A DNA stretch of 7,382 bases from Opitutia bacterium UBA4654 (GTDB taxonomy: Bacteria; Verrucomicrobiota; Verrucomicrobiia; Opitutales; Intestinicryptomonadaceae): the NCBI GenBank assembly GCA_002405555.1, contig DHMA01000150.1:1-7382 (forward strand), given 5' to 3'. The position numbers and the translations under genes are program-made. The notes under the pieces are model-generated. The model was not told the DNA's origin. It ran no database searches and saw nothing but the letters and a program-made list of their open reading frames with translations. Shown here one piece after another: positions 1-4,590 of this stretch. Positions within the stretch are counted from its first letter, which is position 1. The number at the start of each line of letters is the position of its first letter.

Positions 1-1122
1 GCTTCGGGCAACGAAACGCTCGCAAAAGAGCTTGAAGGCTCGCAGCGCGTCGCCCAGCTCGCCTCCGAAATCTTCGAAAACGCCCGCCGCGAGGGTATGA
101 GCCGCGACGAACTTGTCGCCCTGCAAAATTCCGCCAACGCGCAGGCGCGGGAACGCTACAACCTTGAAAAGTCCATAAGCGACGAAGCAGAGCGGCAGAA
201 CGCCGCGAAGGACGCGCAGGCGAAAATCGAGGACATTTTGACCGAAAACAAAATCGAGCAGCTAAAAGCGCAAGGCAAAATGGCTGAGGCGCAAACCCTC
301 GAACGCGAAAGCCAAATGCAGCGCAAGCTCGACAGCATGCAGGGCGTGTCCGACGAGGACAAGGAAAAGCTCCGCGCAACGATGCGCCAAACCTACGCCT
401 ACAAAGACGCCCAACGCGAACAGGCGCAGGGCACGTTCGGCGGCATGCGCAGCGGAGGCTCGCAGGGTTCGTGGCGTTCGGGCGGAGGTGGAAGCGCGGG
501 CGGCGCGGAGGTGTCTTCGGCGGTGGCAAGGAAAAATTCGATGATGGCGGGCGGCGGCTTCGGCGGAGGGAGTTTTGGTTCGACGGGCGGTTCGCCGCGC
601 CAAAGCGGCCGTCCCGCGACGGTTTCCGCAAAGTACGGCGACCTCTACGACCAGTGGAAAGCGGCGGGCGGTTCGAAATCGGGGCAAAGCTGGACTGCGT
701 TCCGCGACGCAAACAAGGACACCCTCAACGCCCACGCACAAGGCAAACAAACCGCAGGCGAGCGGAAGATGTCGGGATACGCGCAGGGGGCGGTCGGCAA
801 TATAAGGTCCGCCGCAACTTCGATGACATCGCGAGCCCCGCAAGGCGTGGTGGCAAGCGCGGGAACTTCGCAGGGCGGTTCTGCGGTCGAGCAGAAAAAG
901 AATGCGTCGGCGAAGTCGAAACAGGCAACGCCCGCAACCGCCGATGCCGCGCTCGGACAGGAGCTTCAAAAGCGCGGCACGGACGGCGACAAGGGCGGCG
1001 ACCTCAAAAAGGACACCGACAACATCGAGAAAATGACCAAGGCTCTGAACGACTGCCTCGAAGCCCTGAAAGACATCAAAAACAACACGGCGGCGACCGC
1101 CACAAAAAAGGAGAACAAATAA
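1..1122 (+). CDS. Gly/Ser-rich helical protein, possibly C-terminal part of a phage tape-measure-like protein (5' partial)
   Basis: The reading frame is open from the first base, so the gene begins left of the window; 373 residues are visible. The first ATG in frame (97) lies inside continuous helical sequence and is probably not the true start. Residues about 1-140 are charged and alanine-rich with coiled-coil character (many E, K, Q, R). Residues about 144-200 are a low-complexity Gly/Ser linker. A short ordered stretch with Tyr and Trp (motif YGDLYDQWKAAGG) follows, then another low-complexity region, and a final amphipathic helix (about 340-365) ending in a lysine-rich tail. Long helical proteins with a Gly-rich zone and a short C-terminal helix are common among phage tail tape-measure proteins, but no diagnostic domain is visible, so this is inference. 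The stop codon abuts the start of the next gene, indicating co-translation. It could also be another large structural or surface protein. Confidence is high that it is a gene, low for function. Confidence 0.72.
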   Translation, partial: ASGNETLAKELEGSQRVAQLASEIFENARREGMSRDELVALQNSANAQARERYNLEKSISDEAERQNAAKDAQAKIEDILTENKIEQLKAQGKMAEAQTLERESQMQRKLDSMQGVSDEDKEKLRATMRQTYAYKDAQREQAQGTFGGMRSGGSQGSWRSGGGGSAGGAEVSSAVARKNSMMAGGGFGGGSFGSTGGSPRQSGRPATVSAKYGDLYDQWKAAGGSKSGQSWTAFRDANKDTLNAHAQGKQTAGERKMSGYAQGAVGNIRSAATSMTSRAPQGVVASAGTSQGGSAVEQKKNASAKSKQATPATADAALGQELQKRGTDGDKGGDLKKDTDNIEKMTKALNDCLEALKDIKNNTAATATKKENK

Positions 1123-2088
1123 ATGAGGGACGACGTTTTCGACAACCGCTGCTACGACGACCTTTTCCGCCGCGTGTTCGAGTTCGAGCAGTACGGCGGG
1201 CGCAAGGACATCTTCTGGCTCGAACTCGACTACTACATCACGCGCGACAGGTTCGCCTCGCGCATCGGGGCGGCGTTGGACGTTTCGATGAAGTCGTATT
1301 CGGGCAACGAAATCTTCCGCGACGCAATCGACAAAGAGGCGATTGCCGCCATCGCGTACAAGGTTATCGACGAGAAAATCGAGCCGCAGACGGCGTTTCA
1401 GGACATCTACAAGGTGACCGAAGTCTACGGCTACGCGCCGAACGAGACGTTCAACACGTATTCGGGCGAGGTCGTGCAGTTCCCGACGCTGCGCGACACC
1501 TCGGCGGACGGAAAGGTCGAGGAGGCTGTGACATTCACCTACGACCTCGGACAGATAATTTTCGTCGATTCGGGAAATTTGTTCAACGTGGGCGACTCGC
1601 TGGATTTGTCGCTGGACAAGGTGAAAACCGCAAAATGGGGCTACCTTTGGGCAGCGAGAGGGACGCAACTTTCGCAGGTTTCCGAAGTGCGGGTGGCAAA
1701 CGGAACGAGAACGTGCTATTGTACCGATGTCGGCTGGTTTGTCCCCGAGAACGCCGTATCCGCCGCTTCGTCGGAGCTTATCGCGGGATACCTTGGGTAT
1801 CGAACGGGCAAGGCGATTCGCGGATTTACCGTTCGGGATCAGTTCAACGCGCAGGCGACCGTCACGAATTTTGTTTCCTACCACACGAGCTTCCCGAACG
1901 TCGACGACAGGCTGAGGATTCTTGCGGGGAATAACGAGGTGCAGGAGATAAACTCGGCGACAAACCCGACCTACGCGCAGTGGCAGGCGTGGAAAACCGA
2001 CGGAACGCTCGTGTGCCTGTTAGAACCCGAAATAACGCAGGTCGGCGCACTTTATAAAAAGACGGTGAAGAAATGTCGCGCAAGATAG
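1123..2088 (+). CDS. Protein of unknown function, probably phage-like structural protein
   Basis: This 321-residue protein is not one I recognise. Its ATG follows the previous stop codon with no gap, and an AAGGAG ribosome site lies at 1108-1113, so the start is well supported. It has no signal peptide and no membrane segment. The N-terminus is acidic and aromatic (DDVFDNRCYDDLFRRVFEF), the middle is mixed alpha/beta with many Thr, Val and Asp, and the C-terminal part contains a motif rich in Trp (TYAQWQAWKTDGTLVCLLEP) before a basic tail ending KKCRAR. The soluble, beta-rich character and tight coupling to a tape-measure-like gene suggest a tail-associated or baseplate-type protein, but this is inference from context. 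Cys residues are few and show no metal-binding spacing. The frame stays open after the stop, which matters for the next entry. The gene is confident; the role is not. Confidence 0.75.
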   Translation: MRDDVFDNRCYDDLFRRVFEFEQYGGRKDIFWLELDYYITRDRFASRIGAALDVSMKSYSGNEIFRDAIDKEAIAAIAYKVIDEKIEPQTAFQDIYKVTEVYGYAPNETFNTYSGEVVQFPTLRDTSADGKVEEAVTFTYDLGQIIFVDSGNLFNVGDSLDLSLDKVKTAKWGYLWAARGTQLSQVSEVRVANGTRTCYCTDVGWFVPENAVSAASSELIAGYLGYRTGKAIRGFTVRDQFNAQATVTNFVSYHTSFPNVDDRLRILAGNNEVQEINSATNPTYAQWQAWKTDGTLVCLLEPEITQVGALYKKTVKKCRAR

Positions 2089-2310
2089 GCGGCGATCAAC
2101 GGCGGAATCGGGGCAAACTTAGAAAAACAAAACGGCATTTTCCAAGAAACGCCCAACAACTTAGAAAACGCCGCAAAAACGCCCCCACAACCCCGACTTG
2201 CAACCACTCCGCAAAGACAATGCAGCCCCCGCGCAAGCGATTTGCAACAGGGGCTTTTCGCAAGACGGGAAATCGTAAAAATGGTCAAACGTGTGGCACA
2301 ACTACGTCAA
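2073..2310 (+). pseudogene. Possible broken third gene of the phage-like module
   Basis: An ATG at 2073, 16 bases before the end of the previous gene and preceded by GGTGA, would encode MSRKIGG and then an implausible Arg/Lys/Pro-rich sequence typical of an out-of-frame reading. The frame of the preceding gene, read on after its stop at 2088, instead gives normal-looking residues (AINGGIGANLEKQNGIFQ and onward to about FARREIVKMVKRVAQLRQ). One base lost in the GGCGGCG run near 2089-2095 would join the MSRKIG start to that frame. Coding character fades near 2310, where the antisense Fe-S gene begins. I read this as a frameshifted remnant or a sequencing error, with no recognisable function. 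It may equally be non-coding. Confidence 0.28.
2116..2168 (+). repeat. 11-bp direct repeat AACTTAGAAAA, two copies
   Basis: The identical 11-mer occurs at 2116-2126 and 2158-2168, 42 bases apart. The spacing is a multiple of three, so in the putative original frame both copies encode Asn-Leu-Glu. It may be a small internal duplication in a former coding sequence or a repeat near the end of the element. Confidence 0.5.
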
Positions 2311-2895
2311 ACCTTTTGGCGCGATACACCACGCCATTGCGCCCACGACCGCAAGCGTGCCGACCGCAACCGCGAGCGTTCCCAGCCCTTTGATCCAGAC
2401 TTCCACGGGGTAGAACGCGTATCCGCCGAGCCTTTCCGACGCGAACGCAAGCGCGTTGTTGCCCAAAGCCCAAATCGGCGCGAAGATGTTTGATACAATT
2501 CTTCCGAACGCGCTGTACGGCGCAACCAGCGCGGCAATCGAGAGGAAGCCCGCGAGCGCGAGCGCGGCGAACGCCGCAAGAAACGCGAGGCGCGTTTTCG
2601 TCTTTGCGGGCGCGTACGCAAACCTGTTGCGCTTGCGGCGTCCCGCGATGTTGGAGACAATGTCCTGCAAAACGCCGAGCGGGCAGACTACCGAGCAGTA
2701 AATGCGCCCGAACAGCAGCGTTATGACGGCGAGCGCCGCAACGACCGCGAAGTTTGCCGCAAGCAGCGCGGGCAAAAACTGGATTTTCGCAACCCAGCCG
2801 AGCCACGCTTCGGCAAGCCCCGTAAAGTCGAGGAACAGTAATGACACCGCGCAGAAAAACAGCGCGGCGAGTGATATTCTCAGCTTGCGAATCAT
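2302..2895 (-). CDS. 4Fe-4S (NapH/polyferredoxin-type) membrane protein, C-terminally truncated
   Basis: The product is a 197-residue inner-membrane protein. Hydrophobic segments lie at about residues 7-23, 41-63, 102-124 and 172-189. Between the second and third is the family motif GRIYCSVVCPLGVLQD, with C67 and C71 in a CxxxCP arrangement, followed by a basic loop (GRRKRN). A second family-like block, APYSAFGRIVSNIFAP, lies at about 125-140. In related proteins, as I recall them, the chain continues after the last helix with a second CxxxCP block and ferredoxin-type CxxCxxCxxxCP motifs, for a length of several hundred residues. Here resemblance stops at about W189 (base 2329) and eight unrelated residues lead to a stop. 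The missing clusters would remove the electron-transfer function, so this is probably a pseudogene. The minus-strand ATG is preceded by AAAGG, and a TATAAT element lies upstream. The full-length family is thought to pass electrons to or from the quinone pool. Confidence 0.7.
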   Translation of the reverse strand: MIRKLRISLAALFFCAVSLLFLDFTGLAEAWLGWVAKIQFLPALLAANFAVVAALAVITLLFGRIYCSVVCPLGVLQDIVSNIAGRRKRNRFAYAPAKTKTRLAFLAAFAALALAGFLSIAALVAPYSAFGRIVSNIFAPIWALGNNALAFASERLGGYAFYPVEVWIKGLGTLAVAVGTLAVVGAMAWCIAPKGLT

Positions 2896-2928
2896 AATTA
2901 GGCCTTTCGTTTGTTCGGGGAGAATATT

Positions 2929-2934
2929 ATTATA
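2929..2934 (-). promoter_or_regulatory. Candidate -10 element TATAAT for the Fe-S membrane gene
   Basis: On the minus strand a perfect TATAAT lies about 34 bases upstream of the ATG at 2895, within a very AT-rich stretch. No good -35 hexamer sits at 17 bases; a TTTACA lies closer, 12 bases away, and would better fit a second, weaker -10 (AATATT) just downstream. The position suits a short leader of about 25-30 bases. Confidence 0.4.
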
Positions 2935-3065
2935 AACAATCCGTTTTGTAAATATTCATTGCTTCCTAAAATTTGCCCAATCCTACCGATTTGAGCTTTT
3001 TCTGGGCATTGCGCCGAACAAAATCTTCCGACAAGTTTTGGGGCGCATTGTTGCTTAGTTATTTT

Positions 3066-3080
3066 GCCGAAGCGTTCGGC
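3066..3080. repeat. Perfect 6-bp stem, 3-base loop inverted repeat
   Basis: GCCGAA and TTCGGC flank GCG. In RNA this would be a short hairpin. It is followed on the plus strand by a pyrimidine-rich stretch without a proper T run, so a terminator role is doubtful. It could be a protein-binding site. Confidence 0.4.
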
Positions 3081-3212
3081 TTCTCCTGTTTTGCCTACTT
3101 TGATTCGCCAGACAATGCCGTTAAAATTCCCAAAACGGGAACATAATTCGCCCGCCATTCCATGTTTCTGGCGGAAAATAGCGCATTTTTGGTTTTCTTT
3201 CGGTTTTTTGGG

Positions 3213-3228
3213 ATTTTTTTAAAAAAAT
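3213..3228. promoter_or_regulatory. T7A7 palindrome, possible UP element or curved DNA
   Basis: A perfect 16-base palindrome made of seven T followed by seven A, flanked by A and T, ends four bases before the candidate -35 hexamer. It follows several T tracts from 3186 onward. This fits an UP element (contact site for the alpha subunit of RNA polymerase) or intrinsically bent DNA. A role is inferred from position only. Confidence 0.4.
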
Positions 3229-3231
3229 GTC

Positions 3232-3260
3232 TTGAAATCTGTTTGAAAGTGTTGTCTATT
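3232..3260 (+). promoter_or_regulatory. Candidate sigma-70-type promoter of the microcompartment operon
   Basis: TTGAAA (3232-3237, five of six matches to TTGACA) is separated by 17 bases from TCTATT (3255-3260, four of six matches to TATAAT). Transcription would begin near 3267, giving a leader under 20 bases before the ATG at 3286. It is the best candidate in the AT-rich region and lies immediately upstream of the first operon gene. A second TTGAAA at 3243-3248 lies inside the spacer. Confidence 0.45.
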
Positions 3261-3269
3261 GTTCGCGGT

Positions 3270-3280
3270 TTGAATTTCAA
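3270..3280. promoter_or_regulatory. TTGAA-T-TTCAA palindrome, candidate operator
   Basis: A perfect inverted repeat with 5-base arms ends five bases before the first operon start codon. The half-site TTGAA also occurs at 3232 and 3243 as direct repeats. In the mRNA the palindrome would cover the place of the ribosome site, and no Shine-Dalgarno sequence is seen for this gene. It could bind a repressor at the start of transcription; the regulator is not in the window. Confidence 0.35.
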
Positions 3281-3285
3281 CAGCT

Positions 3286-3960
3286 ATGAATCTTTATAAA
3301 GACACTCCGCGCACAAAGATAGAACAACTCGTTCGCGAAACGGTTTACAAAGAACTGAATCTGCCCGTTCCGCACCCCGTTGAAGGGCCGAATCCGCTGG
3401 TCGTGAACGTCAGCGCGCGCCACGTGCACCTCACGCAGGAGGCTGTCGAGATTCTTTTCGGCAAGGGCTACCAGCTCAACGTGCACAAATGGCTCTATCA
3501 AAAAGGGCAGTTCGCCGCAAAGGAATCCATTACCCTCATCGGCCCGCGCAGCAGGGTTATTTCGAACTTGCGCATTTTGGGCCCCTGCCGCAAGGAAAGC
3601 CAAGTAGAGCTTGCCCTGACCGACGCCCGCGCGTTGGGCTTCGACGTTCCCCTTAGAAACAGCGGCGACTTGAAGGGAACGCCCGGCTGCATGCTCATGG
3701 GCCCCGCGGGCTTTTACGAAATGCCCTTCGGGGTAATCCGCGCCGCGCGGCACGTTCACATGAGCCCCGCCGACGCCGAATTCTACGGCGTGAAAGACAA
3801 GGACATGATGAAGCTTCGCGTCTACGGCGAAAATTCGATTGTGTTCGAAAACCTCCTTTGCAGGGTTGACCCCGCTCTGAAACTCGAAGTCCACATCGAC
3901 ACCGACGAGGGCAACGCGTGCAACCTCAACCCGCACTCCCTGTGCGAGCTTGTGAAATAA
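3286..3960 (+). CDS. pduL: PduL-type phosphate acyltransferase (microcompartment phosphotransacylase)
   Basis: This 224-residue enzyme converts acyl-CoA plus phosphate to acyl phosphate plus CoA, recycling CoA inside the microcompartment. PduL family motifs are clear: SARHVHL (43-49, H46 and H48), GQFAA (74-78), TLIGP (83-87), LGP (98-100), SGD with GTPG (126-134), AARHVHMSP (153-161, H156 and H158), and EVHIDTDEGNA (201-211, H203). The paired histidines are the ligands of the two zinc ions in this family. Residues about 9-25 form an amphipathic helix (TKIEQLVRETVYKEL) ahead of the catalytic domain, as in encapsulation peptides. Length is typical. It is the first gene of the operon and is followed by 41 bases and then a shell gene. 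The ATG lacks a visible ribosome site, but the helix and the upstream promoter support it. It is expected to act on lactyl-CoA or a similar short acyl-CoA, by analogy with PVM loci. Confidence 0.93.
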   Translation: MNLYKDTPRTKIEQLVRETVYKELNLPVPHPVEGPNPLVVNVSARHVHLTQEAVEILFGKGYQLNVHKWLYQKGQFAAKESITLIGPRSRVISNLRILGPCRKESQVELALTDARALGFDVPLRNSGDLKGTPGCMLMGPAGFYEMPFGVIRAARHVHMSPADAEFYGVKDKDMMKLRVYGENSIVFENLLCRVDPALKLEVHIDTDEGNACNLNPHSLCELVK

Positions 3961-3991
3961 TTTTCAATCTAAAAAAACAAATTCAATACGA

Positions 3992-4000
3992 AAGGCAAAA
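3992..4000 (+). promoter_or_regulatory. Ribosome site with AAGGCAAAA leader, first BMC-H gene
   Basis: AAGG lies six bases before the ATG at 4002 and fixes that start rather than an upstream ATG at 3918, which would run through the end of the PduL gene. The same nine bases precede two other genes of the operon. Confidence 0.55.
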
Positions 4001-4001
4001 T

Positions 4002-4271
4002 ATGAGTCAGTCATTGGGAATGATAGAAACCCGCGGTTTTACCGGTTGCGTTGAAGCGACCGACGCGATGGTCAAGGCGGCGAACGTCGAACTCGTCAAG
4101 CAGGTGCAAATCGGCGGCGGATACGTCACGGCGATTGTGCGCGGCGACGTCGGTAGCGTAAAGGCGGCGGTCGAAGCAGGCAAACAGGCGGCGCAGGCTG
4201 TCGGCGAACTCGTGGGCGCGAACATCATCGCAAGCCCGCACCCGACGCTTCTCGAAAAAATGGGTCTCTAA
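4002..4271 (+). CDS. BMC-H hexameric shell protein 1 (PduA/CcmK-like)
   Basis: An 89-residue single BMC domain that forms a hexagonal tile of the microcompartment facet. Family signatures are ALGMIETRG-like start (5-12), DAMVKAANVEL (21-31, edge lysine K25), pore loop IGGGYV (37-42), IVRGDVGSVKAAVEAG (45-60) and IIASPHP (75-81). The pore-lining position that is Ser in PduA-type IGSG is Gly39 here, which should make a more open or less polar pore. The family's edge arginine of the xRPH motif (Arg79 in PduA) is Ser78, an unusual change at the contact between neighbouring hexamers. The ORF could be extended to 3918, but the start at 4002 matches the family and has AAGG upstream. The gene is followed by 30 bases and a close paralog. 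Confidence 0.95.
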   Translation: MSQSLGMIETRGFTGCVEATDAMVKAANVELVKQVQIGGGYVTAIVRGDVGSVKAAVEAGKQAAQAVGELVGANIIASPHPTLLEKMGL

Positions 4272-4301
4272 TTTCAACACCTCGAAAGGGAATTTTACTA
4301 T

Positions 4302-4577
4302 ATGAAACAGGCATTGGCAATGGTTGAAACCAAGGGTTTTGTTGCGGCTATGCAGGCAGCCGACGCGGCTGTCAAGGCGGCGAACGTTGAACTTTTGGGC
4401 TGGAAAAAAGTCGGAAGCGGCCTCGTGGCGGTATTCTTCACGGGCGACGTGGCTTCGGCAAAGGCGGCGTTGGACTCGGCGGTCGAAGCCGCGGGACGCA
4501 TCGGCGAAGTTTCGTCGGCCGACGTAATCGCGCGCCCGCACGACGACCTCTCGAAACTCGGCTGCTTCTCGTTCTAA
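4302..4577 (+). CDS. BMC-H hexameric shell protein 2 (PduA/CcmK-like)
   Basis: A 91-residue BMC-domain protein, the tandem paralog of the preceding gene. It has ALAMVETKGF (4-13), DAAVKAANVELLG (21-33, K25), the canonical pore loop VGSGLV (37-42, pore serine S39) and DVIARPH (74-80, edge arginine R78). It therefore keeps the features that the first paralog lacks. The usual IVRGDV strand reads VFFTGDV (44-50), with Thr in place of the Arg before GDV, which is uncommon. The C-terminus ends in an aromatic FSF. A ribosome site AAAGGG lies at about 4284-4289, somewhat far (12 bases) from the ATG. The next gene starts 13 bases after its stop, so the two are probably translated together. Confidence 0.95.
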   Translation: MKQALAMVETKGFVAAMQAADAAVKAANVELLGWKKVGSGLVAVFFTGDVASAKAALDSAVEAAGRIGEVSSADVIARPHDDLSKLGCFSF

Positions 4578-4590
4578 CAGGCAGGATACC

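Larger units (their letters stand above)
2896..3285. other. AT-rich divergent intergenic region with several inverted repeats
   Basis: These 390 bases separate the minus-strand Fe-S gene from the plus-strand microcompartment operon. No convincing gene is present: the small reading frames on the minus strand lack a good ribosome site and show no family features. Inverted repeats with 5-6 bp arms are visible at 2974-2979/3003-3008 (TGCCCA/TGGGCA), 3066-3080 (GCCGAA-GCG-TTCGGC), 3127-3141 (TTCCC/GGGAA) and 3152-3174 (CCGCCA/TGGCGG). None is followed by a clear T run, so they are not standard intrinsic terminators. From 3185 onward the DNA is dominated by T and A tracts leading into the candidate operon promoter. 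Confidence 0.6.

Noticed and set aside
262..1884. 540-residue open frame on the minus strand
   Set aside because: It lies antisense to both left-hand genes, is rich in Arg, His and Val in a way typical of GC-biased shadow frames, and has no domain or ribosome site.
471..1934. 487-residue open frame on the plus strand, third frame
   Set aside because: Highly Arg/Gly-rich shadow that crosses the well-supported boundary between the two left genes.
3066..3080. Intrinsic terminator
   Set aside because: The stem is short and no run of T follows on either strand, so a terminator was not called.
2898..3158. 86-residue open frame on the minus strand in the intergenic region
   Set aside because: It overlaps the promoter region of the Fe-S gene, has no ribosome site and no family resemblance despite a few Cys residues.
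3277..3936. 219-residue open frame on the minus strand
   Set aside because: Complete shadow of the PduL gene, whose zinc-ligand motifs are unambiguous.
3918..4001. Upstream extension of the first BMC-H gene
   Set aside because: It would overlap the end of PduL and add residues not found in the family; the ATG at 4002 has a good ribosome site and the normal BMC-H N-terminus.
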